Shown here: one piece after another, positions 39,788 through 50,500 of the stretch
Position numbering within the stretch: the stretch's first letter is position 1
Layout: every line of letters starts with the position of its first letter
Source: Linnemannia hyalina
Lineage: Eukaryota > Mortierellomycota > Mortierellomycetes > Mortierellales > Mortierellaceae
Direction of reading: 5' to 3'
Length of the DNA: 64,000 bases
Assembly: GCA_019671135.1 (NCBI GenBank)
Contig: JAHRHY010000018.1
Coordinates: 1,178,001 to 1,242,000, forward strand
The notes under the pieces: model-generated
What the model saw: only the letters and a program-made list of their open reading frames with translations
Database searches by the model: none
What the model was told of the DNA's origin: nothing
Made by a program: the position numbers and the translations under genes

Positions 39788-40711
39788 TCAGGGAATGGGC
39801 TCGAGAGCATACATCTTGACTGTAAACAACCCCGATGGAAACCCCTTCTGAACCTCCTCTCTCAAGAGCTTGAGGCCAGACTTGACAAACATCTCCTTCC
39901 AGACAGTATCCGATCGTGTCATACTGCTATCTTCCTCGTCAATCACAATCCCAATCTTGGCATTGTTCTCCTTGACAAAGATCATCCCGCCGGGCTTCAG
40001 GCCCTTCTTACACCTGTTGAAGAACATTATCAGGTGGTCTATGATAATTATCGAGGAAATTATTACGCGTGAAATTAGCAGCGAATTAGACTCGAATGGC
40101 TCCCCATCATAAAGAGCACGCACAAAGCATTGCCCAGAACGCTGGAACAGTAAAGATTATTTATGTTTACCTTCAGTTAAGTGGCCAAGGACCCACTGGC
40201 ACCATATAACATCAAACCGCCCCTCCCACTCAGTCCCCTCGAACTCGACATTCTGAAGACCCGAGCACCGGACCTCACAGACTTTGCCACTCTCGATCTC
40301 AGCCTTTAAGTACTCTTCCTGAGCCTGCTTGACAAAGATGGCAGAGTTCTCGACCAAGTCCACATGGTCAAAGGCTTTGATCAGCACCTGCTTCGTCACA
40401 CGCCCAATTCCTGCGCCACAGTCCAGTACGCGCGAGGGACCCGCGCCTGGTAGAGGCAGCTTTTGGCGCTTTGTCGTCGTTGATCCTGTAGTAGTGCCGG
40501 TGATTTTAGTATCTTTGGAGGAGGAGGGATTGACGATGGATGCAGCGGAGGAGTTGGAGGGAGGGGTGACAAACTCGGAGAGGAACCGGAGTGAGGAGAC
40601 GGCGTCTGGGCGGGCAAGCTGACCCAGTCCGCCGAGCATCCCGTTGATTGTTGCTGGGACTGTATCCCAGTATTTTTCGGCGTCCGTGTACCAGCTTGGC
40701 GTCTCTGTTGG
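39788..40711 (-). CDS. TAE1: protein N-terminal methyltransferase NTMT1/TAE1-like, 5' end unresolved
   Basis: Exons 40171-40711 and 39788-40038 join in phase 1 (GTAAAC..TAG). The visible product begins PTETPSWYTDAEKYWDTVP and runs to ALEPIP. NGMLGGLGQL, RVLDCGAGIGRVTKQVL (SAM-binding motif I), FDVIWCQWVLGHLTEDH, FFNRCKKGLKPGGMIFVKEN and EEDSSMTRSD match NTMT1/Tae1, which alpha-N-methylates proteins beginning with an XPK motif, such as ribosomal proteins. An insert of about 30 Ser/Thr-rich residues lies before motif I. The first exon shown starts at an acceptor TAG. The true ATG is upstream and not identified: the nearest ATG reads MTNTSEYT then stops in the wrong frame, and no clean donor was found. 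Confidence 0.87.
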
Positions 40712-41157
40712 CTATTTAAGTGTATTCCGATGTGTTGGTCATTTGAGAAGGGTTTTGGGAGTGGTCAGCTGGCTTGGTTGAGAAATCCAATTGGATACCC
40801 AATTGTAGGTTTTCCTTATATCTGAAGTTGCTTCCTCTATGTGTTCCGTTATTCAGTTGGTCAATGTTGATTCACTACTCCAAAATGCATGCCTCCATGG
40901 TTTGAATGTACTTGGTGATTCCTGCCTGGTTTGCACCCTTTGGAAAAAAAGCTTTTAGCCTTTCTGTTCTTCTGTGCGATGATGGCTCCTTCTTATTCGT
41001 CACTCTTTTGATTAAGGGGATGTTCAATTACCCTTGCTCTGGTGCCACCGAAACTGATCTCTCCGAGAAAACAAAAGGCCCCGCCTCTTGTCGACTGCTG
41101 ATCAGCTTTCTTTGCTGCACGATTCATTCCAGGAACATCAACAATCTCACAACAGCT
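40712..41157. promoter_or_regulatory. region between divergent NTMT1-like and mitochondrial-protein genes
   Basis: About 450 bp holding both promoters and probably the missing first exon of the NTMT1-like gene. No defined element seen. Confidence 0.35.
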
Positions 41158-42279
41158 ATGCTCGCAAGGAAGACTCTCCCCACCGGCATCCTCCGCCTGG
41201 CCATGCGCCCTCAGCAACACCAGCACCAACACCAAGCTCGTTCCCTGGCTATCTCAGCACTCTGCCTTCAGGAACAGCCTCAGCAGGAGACTTCTGCTGT
41301 CTTGAACGATTTCTTGACCGCCTCTAGCGACGACGCTCCCGTCGAAGACGCTGGCAAGAAGACCCCTTATCGCAGCGCCCGCTACATCCTCGAACAGACC
41401 CAGCAGGCCGGACGTAGACCACCCCGTCGCGACAACAACAGCAATGATAACACTGGGTCATCATCATCAGGAGAGCGTCGCTTCAACAATACCAACAACA
41501 GAGGCCCCAGACCCGCACGCAACAACAGATACCAAGACAACAACTTCTCGCCCGCCTCAAAGTTCCAGTCCCCGCCCACCATCCCTTACGACATTTCAAA
41601 GGAGCTTCAATTCGCTGAAAAGAGCGACTGGGAGGTCTCTTCCGTCCTCGACGCTCGTCCTCTCTACGCCAACATTGCAGCCGGTCGTGGAACAACTCCT
41701 ACCCTCGGCGTCTCTACTCTTCAGGACCGGACCAACGTCGTTGCCGCTGCCATCCCCGGCACCGCCTTCTCCGCTCACATCACCGGCGTCCGTAGCCATG
41801 GTGACTTTGATGCTGAAGTCGAACAATCCCTCATCCAGACACTCGCCCCTCTCGCCGGCGACTCGTCTAAGGACCACCGCAAGAAGTCGGATGTTGCAGC
41901 TGTGGAGCACCAAGCCTTCTTGCACCGTATGACTCACAACTTCCAGGAGGTCATGAACCCCAGGAACCCCATCAACAGGTTCAACAATGGCGGCATTAAG
42001 CACGTCGCAGGAATCAAGTACGATATCGGATCCGACGAGGCGTCGACTGTCGAGGGTGCCGAAGAAAAGTCTTGGAAGCGTTTGGAGCGTCTTGGAGGAG
42101 ACTACAGCCGGGCAAGCTCGCCCCTCTCATTACTCTCTAAGAGCAAAGGCAAAACCGGCAAGGTCGGACAGGAGGTTCTCAAGAATGTCAGTGCCTTGAT
42201 TGGTCAGAACCAGAGCATAGGACTCGAGGATAAGAAGAAGTTTCTCAAGGCTGTTGAGAGTGGGCTCGGTGGCATCTAA
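41158..42279 (+). CDS. probable mitochondrial protein of unknown function
   Basis: An intronless frame of 373 residues from ATG 41158; the frame is open upstream to 40906 but that part looks non-coding. MLARKTLPTGILRLAMRPQ followed by HQARSLAISAL is Arg-rich, lacks acidic residues and could form an amphipathic presequence, so import into mitochondria is inferred. A basic Asn/Arg/Gly-rich low-complexity segment lies at ~80-135. A conserved-looking block follows, with PPTIPYDISKELQFAEKSD, VLDARPLYANIAAG, EHQAFLHRMTHNFQEVMNP and a Lys-rich C-terminus. I do not recognise the family; a mitochondrial ribosome or RNA-related factor is possible but unsupported. The stop lies 118 bp from the convergent PAXX-like gene. 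Confidence 0.75.
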   Translation: MLARKTLPTGILRLAMRPQQHQHQHQARSLAISALCLQEQPQQETSAVLNDFLTASSDDAPVEDAGKKTPYRSARYILEQTQQAGRRPPRRDNNSNDNTGSSSSGERRFNNTNNRGPRPARNNRYQDNNFSPASKFQSPPTIPYDISKELQFAEKSDWEVSSVLDARPLYANIAAGRGTTPTLGVSTLQDRTNVVAAAIPGTAFSAHITGVRSHGDFDAEVEQSLIQTLAPLAGDSSKDHRKKSDVAAVEHQAFLHRMTHNFQEVMNPRNPINRFNNGGIKHVAGIKYDIGSDEASTVEGAEEKSWKRLERLGGDYSRASSPLSLLSKSKGKTGKVGQEVLKNVSALIGQNQSIGLEDKKKFLKAVESGLGGI

Positions 42280-42397
42280 AAATCCTGGAGATGGGCAGCG
42301 GTTTATACTGCGCTATATTTTGCATTTAGAACCTTTTATTCAATGAACAAGAAAGCGAAGGCATAGTTTTGCGCTTTTAATTTTTTTTTCTTCAACC

Positions 42398-43774
42398 TTA
42401 CTCTTCGTCGTCGTCGTCGCTGTCGCCAAATTCGGTTCCTTCCACCGCACGTCCTCTATTTCCACATCGGATATATAGTAACAAATGTTAACGTGTGCTC
42501 TCAAGCAGCATGCGCACAACACATCTACACAACCGCCAAGATCGATGTAGATGTAGTTTACCTTTTGACTCGTGGGTTGAGGGTACTAGCGCCTTTGCGT
42601 CTCTTGAAGACCTGCTCTCTTGCAATGATCGCGTCCTTTGCGGCCTTGGATTTGGGTCGACCACTCGCCGTCCCCAACCCTCCGTTCATGCTTGCTCCTG
42701 TAGTACAATTTCATGCGAGATATCGGGCTAGGTTAATAGCCATCCATCTTCGGGAACACAAACATTCACATGCTGCAGGAAAGGTGCCAATATATGACAA
42801 GTATCACTGTTGTTTTACCAGACTTGAGAGCGTTGGCGTGTAGCCGCTCGATTTCCTTCTTGAGGTCTGCGTTCTCTGATTTGAGGTTATCTCGCTCCAG
42901 CTTCAGATCTTCATACGACCTTACTCCACCTCCGCGGGCAGCATCTACAGCGTCGCCTTGAGCTGTTCCTGTAGTCGTTTTTGATGGCGATGTTCCTGAT
43001 GTACGTCCTTTTTGCTCGTTTAACGAGCAACCCCGTCCTTGCAAGTACCCCGCACACTGTTGCCACATTCAACGAAACAAATGTCGGCGCAATTCATTAC
43101 TGATCAGTATCAAAAAGAAGACAACAGCACGACCGAAGCAAAAACTACGAAAAAAGTAGCCCAATAAATACCTCAAACATAAACTCCCCAAGTTTCTCAC
43201 CGCGGGTAGCATGGTTGACAGTAAACATCTCGATCTGGATTGTCTCCAGGCCACCACTGCCGGCACCACCGGCTTGGGTGTGAACGTCATTGTCGACAAT
43301 CACTTTGCATTCCCGTGTGCCCATATCCGCGATATGGAAGTATCCCTCCACCACGGCTCTCCGAAACCGTGTTGAAAACGATGTCCAATCCTTGTCTCCC
43401 GCCGACGACAGCTACACCCCCCGACAAGGTCAATGTAATAAATAATAAATAAATTAATAACAAATGTGAGAATGCAAGACGTTAGTTTGTAGCTTGACAA
43501 TGAAGTCAGACCCAACGACAGTGCAAATTGCGATATGTAGCAGTTCCTTTCGTCCTATTCTTACAAGGTCATCAAGGTCCTCACGACGGTATTCGCGTTC
43601 AAAGTATGCTTTTCCCGTAAAGGCACTCAAAATCCAGCCTCCGGCATCGTCTTCGTCGACATTGTCATCCTTGGCCAGGTTCACCTGTGAGTAAAAGATG
43701 GCCTTGCCCTGTGTCGAGTATGTCAACTGGACCAGCTTGTCGAGCTCGAACAGCGGTTGGTACTTTGTGGTCAT
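42398..43774 (-). CDS. PAXX: PAXX-like XRCC4-superfamily non-homologous end-joining factor
   Basis: Five exons in phase: 43565-43774, 43172-43411, 42819-43056, 42562-42697 and 42398-42455 (293 residues). Donors include GTAAGA, GTATTT and GTAAAA; acceptors are TAG or CAG. The head has IFYSQVNLAKDD, then GGWILSAFTGKAYFEREY and DDL, matching the PAXX pattern GGF.LYVTDAAELWSTCF. LSSAGDKDWTSFSTRFRRAV parallels human LSAAEDITPRFRAA. A coiled coil follows (YEDLKLERDNLKSENADL, EIERLHANAL). The C-terminus GASTLNPRVKRGRAVEGTEF, then GD and acidic residues, resembles the human Ku-binding tail (SLINP, basic run, GGVDFDET). In animals PAXX binds Ku at DNA ends through this tail. The assignment rests on motif comparison from memory. 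Another XRCC4-superfamily member (XRCC4/Lif1 or XLF) is the main alternative. Confidence 0.72.
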
Positions 43775-44286
43775 CCTTGTTGTCGTTTTTGTTTTGCTGA
43801 TGAGTTTGAAAGAGAGGAATGAAAACGTGATGCTAGCTCTATTTGAATTTTTTGGTGGCAAAATCGCGGAGACATTTTTGATTATTGATTAAGGGTCTGA
43901 GATTTCGCAATTGTATTTGAAATGCCATGAGAGGGAAAAGGACTTTATGCTTTTGTATGTATGTTGTGTATGAGTTGGGAGATTTTGTTTTCTAGTAGTA
44001 CGGGAAAAAAAAAAATAACAAAATGGTATAAAAAGTGGATCTACTTACTACAGTACAAAAAAGAAATAAACGGAATAAAGAAAACAAAGTCGGATTGGGG
44101 AGTAGGTATTAAAGGTGCGATATGTAAAAGAAAAGAAGACAAAAGAAGCAAAGAAACAACGAACGAGCAAAAAAAACAAGACGAAAAGAAAGAAAAAACA
44201 ACAAAATAAATAAACAGATCGGTATTAATGGCTGGTTCGAGGGTAGGTGTAAGGTGAAAAGGTATGAGTGAGAGTAAGTGAAACGA

Positions 44287-44322
<36 letters not shown>

Positions 44323-44482
44323 ATAAAAGTGCAGGGCAAATGCTTCAAAACATATAATAACAGATGCTTCCTGCTTGTTCCGTTAAGATTAAGGAACAAA
44401 TGGCGAGGAAGAGAGGAAAGAGAGACACAAATTGCCTCTTTGCAATCTCTCACACCTTTGGCCAATCCAATAAATGGAGGGT
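43775..44482. other. intergenic, A-rich
   Basis: About 700 bp between two minus-strand genes. It is A-rich on the plus strand, with a 31-A run at 44289-44319. No gene seen. Confidence 0.55.
44289..44319. repeat. poly-A tract (31)
   Basis: An uninterrupted A run. No adjacent retroposed sequence recognised. Confidence 0.95.
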
Positions 44483-47400
44483 TTACTTGGATCGAGAAGA
44501 ATCCCCCGAGATCGAGGCTCTCACCCCACGGGGACGACCGCTCGAGGGAGAGGTCTCGGCCACAGAACCCGCTGCAGCCGAGCTCGTCAGGGGTTTAGGT
44601 GTCGACATCAAGGGAAGACGCTTCTTGGGCAACTCCACGCAGACACGCCTCTTCTTCACGTTCTCGCGGCAAGATTCGTCGCAGAACCAGGCCTTGTCAG
44701 AAGAGGCAACCTCATCCGAAATAGGCGAGTCTCCGTGGCATGCTTGATGGAAGGCCTTGGGGCAGCCCTCGCACCTGAGCATCTTGTTGCAAGAGGTTGA
44801 TTCTTGCGATTGACAACCGTGGCAAACTAAAAAATAAAAAAGAGCAAAGAAAGGGAGGGTCAGTCGGATGAAAGGTAGAGAGATGAGGTAGGGGATGACA
44901 AAGCACAAACAATGTCCAAGCGTCCATTGTTTGTGCACTTACAGTGTTGGAGGACAGGGCGAATACGCTGTTCAACAGTCTCATGTGCATAGCTGGTGAG
45001 GTCCAGGCGGGGCAACTTGCAGGCAAAACCATAGCCCTTAAAGTCACAGCCGTGCTTGTTGCAGAGCGTGCGCTTGCCCCATGGGCCGGGGCGCCAGTTG
45101 ACACCCTCGGTCGTGCCGCAGTAACGACACCAGTCGATGTTCGCCTTGGTCAAAATCTGGAAGAGAGTAGGCGAGTGTGCCTTGGAGACCTTGCTCTCGG
45201 AAGCAGCAGCCGATGATGCCTTCTTGGAAGGTGCAGCTGGAACAACGGGAGCAGCAACCGCTGCAACTGAAGCAACGGGAGCGGGAGCGGGAGCGGGAGT
45301 AGGAGCAGGGGCAACAATAGCAACCTTGACCTCAACAGGGGCCTCTTTGTTTTTTTGGTGCTTTTGTTGCTTGGGCTGCTTTGCCTGCTGCTGCTGAGAG
45401 ACTTTCTTGACCACCTGGACGTCTGCCTTGGTAGGCTGGACGGTAGCATTCTCAATGTCCTCGAGGCTAGGACCGTGCCACGTACCACGACGTCTGTTAG
45501 TATCAGAAACAAAATATTTAAAAAAAGAAGTCATTAGTTTCCAAAGGGGTGCGAGATGAAAAAAAAAACCACACCCACTGACTGAGAGGATGACAGGAGA
45601 AAAAGGAAGTAAAAAGGCAGTAAAGAGATTGCCAGACAAGACCATGCGTCGTACCTGATAGGGAACTGGTAATCCTCGACATCGGACACATCCGAGTCGC
45701 TATCGTCACTGGAGCTCATGGATTCAATGTGCATCTCGTTCTCAGAGTGGTAGCTGAACTCGGCCTCATCATCCGAAGACGAGTAGTAGTTGTCCTCCGA
45801 CAAGTAAGTGTTGAGGCCTGATTCCTGATCAGCCTCAACCACAAACAAGTCTGAAGGCATACTACAGTCGATCATCTCCTCGGTCATGTCAACCTGCTGT
45901 TCAAACGAGGCATTAACAGCCTTGTTCTCCTCTTCCTCGTCTTCGTCCTCCTCTTCCTCTTCCTCATCATCCGAGCGATCCAACTCGGGATGGTAGTCGT
46001 ATTCCTCGTGGGTAGGAGGAGCAAAGCAGACAATCTCGGGCATAGAGGGCGAGGTAGGGGTCAGATGGCGGACGTTGCGCATCTGGAAAAGTGATCGCCT
46101 ACGGGCCATAAAGTAGCTAGCCGAAGAATCGGTATCGCTCAACTCGGCCACCTCATCATCGCCAGCATTGGAAGCTGGAGGCGAAGCGGGGGTTTCAAAG
46201 TCGGCCGAGAGGATATCGACCCTCCGGCGCTTGGTCGACGAGATGCCGCCCAAAAGGAACGCGTCCGAGTTGCGGAGGAAATCATAGGAGTGCTTGCGAG
46301 CATTGCACTCTGGAGGGGTGGGTAAGCTGGCAGTGGCAGCGAGGTCCCGGGCGTCGCAGATGGAGACGGGGATGAACATTGGCCTCTTCATATCAATGAC
46401 CATGTTGGCAGCTACACGACACGTTGTTCAGAAAGAACAATGGGAAATCCAAATTAGTCATTTGACAGTAAACGGCACAACAACAAAAAAGCTAGGGGAA
46501 GGAAGGCAGTGAGGAGGTACACAAGACAGACGACACACGGACACAGAGAGACAGCCAAAACGATAAGGAAACAATGGAAGGAGGGAACAGGAGCAGGAGG
46601 TAGGCCAACCAGCAACAAGGCTGAAAAGGAGAAATCGAATGGAGGGGAGGTAAGGGAGAAGGAGAAGGGACACAGTGTCATCGTGGCAGTGAATGAAGCG
46701 AATCAACAACATTTGAGGGTTGGTTCAGTCACTGCCAGCTGGTCTGCAAGGAACAAAATAAGGACAATAGTGGGGAAGAAGGACACAAACACAAACACAA
46801 CCATAAAACACACATAGATATATTTTCTCGCATCGTTCACTCTCACTTGAAAAATAATGAGCAGCAGAGTGAATGATAAAGATAGAACTGAACTGATAAC
46901 TGAATCGGGTCTGGATAACTGGATAGCTGGATAGCTGGATATAACTGAAATATCTCACAACTGTGGGGAAGAAAACACAAATAACAAGAGAGAAAGAGGA
47001 GTGCTCTATTACCATCGTCAACGGGCGTGTCTTTGGACTCTTCCTGGGAAGACGACTCTTGGACATCCTCCTCCTCGGTGGGGTAGAGAGGATGATCTTC
47101 GGTATCGTTTTCCATAAAGGGAGACATAGGTGTCATGGGGGTCGAGAAGCAGCTGGGATGGTCGTCGTCGTGCTGAGAGGGTGTGCTGAAACCAGAGTCC
47201 GAATCGCTATCGAAGTTGCTGGCGGAGGAGTCATTGAGGTAGAGCTCGACGTCGTCGTAGAGCATTGTGGAGGAGAGGAAGACATCGTTGATGACATTCT
47301 TGGGTTGGATATTGCCGTCGAAAGAGATAAAGGGTTGGGTCGAGTTGGAGTATACCACAGCGGGGGTGGAGAGCTGTTCTGTTGCAGTGGAGGAGGATGT

Positions 47401-47589
47401 TGTTGCTGGGGTGGTGTTGTGGTGGGAGGGTGCCGGTACTTGGGAGGAAGGGGAGATGTTTGCCCAGGGGTTAATGGTATCGTGTAGGGACATTGCTGGA
47501 GAGGGGAGGGGGGAGACTATTGTCGAGGCAGCTGCAGCGAAGTGGTGGTTGAGATGGCTGTATGCGATATTGTTTTTAGACATCATCAT
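44483..47589 (-). CDS. acidic nuclear regulator with GATA-like and PHD-like zinc fingers
   Basis: Exons 47013-47589, 45655-46411, 44943-45493 and 44483-44826 join in consistent phase and give 742 residues. The N-terminal 190 residues are Ser/Thr/Asp-rich. The second exon carries a basic KRRRVDIL segment at ~235-245 (possible nuclear signal) and an acidic run of Asp/Glu near 340-355. The third exon has Ala/Pro repeats, then a finger at ~565-600: CRYCGTTEGVNWRPGPWGKR followed by TLCNKHGCDFKGYG, a CX2C..CX4C GATA-like zinc site. The last exon encodes CHGCQSQE, then MLRCEGCPKAFHQACHG and WFCDESC, a PHD-like Cys/His cluster at ~630-680. A chromatin or transcription role is inferred from this pair of domains. 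Target genes are not visible. The start could be any of three successive Met codons. Confidence 0.85.
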
Positions 47590-50500
47590 GCTGTGTTTGT
47601 ATTATCTTCTGTATGTCTGTGAGTGTTTGCTTGGGCGAGGAAGGGGAGGGAAGGAAGGAAGGAAGGAGGGAGGGAGGGAGAGAGAGAGAGGGAGGGAATG
47701 GAAAAGGAAGGAGTAGGAGAGGAAGAGAGAAAGAGTGGAAGATAGAGTGAGAGAAGGAAAAGAAGGAAAAGAGCGAGAGTGAGAAGAAAAGGAAATGAAA
47801 AAAAGAGCGGCACGCGCGGGTAACTGTGAAAAAAGAGGGAGGGAAGGGGTTTAGTTGGATATGAAGAATTGAATTGGAGTGGGGGTGGGTGAAGGACAAA
47901 GGAAGGAAAGGGCAAAAATGGTATGATCGACTATGTAAAGAAGAACGTCCAAGTGCAAAAATACAAAAAGGGAAATCGAGGGGAAGAGAGGAGGAGGGAG
48001 CAACAAACAGAATAAAGAAAAGAAAACAACAAAAGGCAAATGAAGAGAAAGGGAGGAAGGTAAGAAGATAGGAAGGAAGTGAAAGAAAGCAAAGAAAACA
48101 AAGGAAAGAAGGAAGGAAGAAAGAAAGAGAAGAACTGAGGAAATGAAAAGAAGTAGTCCGCGGGTAAGAGACAAGAAAGGATGGCAAGACAAGGCAAGGC
48201 AAGGCAAGGCAACGAAAGATGGAGAAGGGAAGATTGAATAACAACAGAGATAGTAGACGACGACACTGAAGACAGTGGGAGGCAATGGGGCCAAAAGGAG
48301 ATATCCTTGCTAAGCTTTTGAAATGTAATAGGGTATTGATCATTTGTGTCTATTTTAACAATACAAACAATCAATAATGAATAAAGTTGCCTCGCCCTGA
48401 TTCGACAGCATCGATGCCCGTCCAACCACGAACAGGCAGGAACCATCGTCTCTTTCTCTCTCACTCTCTGTGTTTGTATCCTTCTCTTAGGCGAGGAGGA
48501 GAGGGGTGCACACAGGGCATATGCAAGTCTGCCTCTTGTCTCCTTCGCTGCCTCTTATTAATATCATCAGTCAGTGCAAGATGGCTACAAGAAACAGAAG
48601 AGGAAGAGAAGAATGCATAAGTGGTAGAAAGTGAAGAAGAAAAAAAGAACAAGGCACACTACACACGCCACACACTATTGACAGTGAGAAAAAGACCGTT
48701 GAAACCTATTTTTGTTGGAACACATACAGTTGTCAACCCACACGCCGATAAGATGTCAGTTCTCGACTAGTAGCTGGAGGCCTCTGATTGGCTGCAATGC
48801 CAATGTTTATTACTTTTTAAAGTATTCTATGCATTCAATTTGCCTTCCTCGTGTACGTGAAAAATAAGAGAAAACTTGTTTGTGTCTTTCCTGCTGTTAG
48901 CTTTTGGACCCATTTGTTGTTGTTGCTGCTGTTGTTAAAAGGAAAAAAGAATGCAAACAGGTACTCATGGAAAATAGACACTGTCGAATGTAGATTAAAG
49001 AGGAAAATGAGAGTGGTGGAGGGTGAGAGAGAGAAAGAGAGATTAGCAAAACGGTGGAAGACGACGACATGGCAGAGAAGGATATTACACATGGGATCAC
49101 CAAACCCCGGTGTAATGCGAACACCTAAGCAACTAACAAGGATGATGTTTACTGCCTTTCTGAGAAAGAAGGAAGAGGCGATTGAAGGGAAGCGCTGCAT
49201 TCGATCGTTTCATTGTTACAGCACAATAAGGGCCATAGGCGTGATCGGAATGGAATGAGAATGGTGGTTTGGCTGGCCATTTTTTTGCAACCCGGTAGAG
49301 GCGATACAGTCAGTGTCATTCCATGACTGTACCATAAGGAACAAAACAGGTGAATGGCTCCCTTGTACTGTACCTTTCGTTTCTTTTGTTTTTTTTTTGT
49401 ACCCTGGTTCTTTTCTCAGTTATTCTCAACTCATGCGCTGGTACCACGGAAAGAAAATAATAATCTCCCACACATACCAAAGGACCTAGGTGTGCTCTCA
49501 CACATGCAATGGAGAAAGAGTGACAAAACACTAGTCTACCGCCACAAAGGACACACAACAACAATGAAAGGAAAAATAAGGCCATCAAGTTCATGGAAAT
49601 GAAAACAAATGAGCCTAGAGAGCAGGCAGCACCCTCTAGAACTATACGACAACATAATAACCCAAAAAGTACGCACACAAAAGCAAATGGAAGAATAGGA
49701 ATAGGGCGATGATAGGGAATGAGAAGAGACAATGCAAAGAGGCGTGCGTGAGCATCAGGCCTGAAAAGATAGATTGTGTTAACAATAGTGATACAAAATT
49801 ACGGAAAGGAAACATGGATGCACGGATGCCCTTCTCAATAATAACAATACTATCACCATTGCCGCAATCGTGTATCCTCTAGCCCAGCCCAGCCCATTGC
49901 TCATTTCCAACTTACTCTTTGGATACTCTGACCATTAACCACAACATGTGTGCGGATGTAGGAAAGTGCGACCCTTGAATTGTCGGGCACTTCAAATAGT
50001 TCGGAGTCCATTCGACCAACACGATGGGCCATAACCATATTATCAAAAACACATACCGAAGAGCACTCCTTTCGACATCTGCGAGATTACACTCCCATGC
50101 AAGACCCGCAAGTCTTTACTCATTCCTCCCCTCTCACCCTTCCTTATTCCGAGTCGTTACTTATGAATCGGAAATCCGACTAGAATTCTCTGCAAGAATC
50201 CTTGCTCGACAAAGGGTGACCAGCAGAAACTCATTTAGTTTGACTTCGCAAACCCATTATCGCATGGCCCACTAACAAGGCAGGGGTTCAATTGGTAGTC
50301 TATGAGTAGTAGACAAGAACAAGGCACCTTTTTTTGTTATCGACTGTGCCTGGAAAGGGATAGAGGGAAGGAAGGAAGGACAACGCAAACTTCGACTTGC
50401 AGGAGACATGCATACCCTTGAAATGATATGTAGTGTGGGTCGCACAATGAATGATGAACCCACCCCCACTAGCGCCATTTGTGCAAGTAAAAATAAAACA

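Noticed and set aside
47576..48464. Phe/Leu/Ser-rich minus-strand frames of 150-255 residues
   Set aside because: Composition artefact of the polypyrimidine leader region; no motif and overlapping frames on the same strand.
50281..50300. GGTTCAATT resembling a tRNA B box
   Set aside because: No matching A box or cloverleaf arms could be drawn around it.
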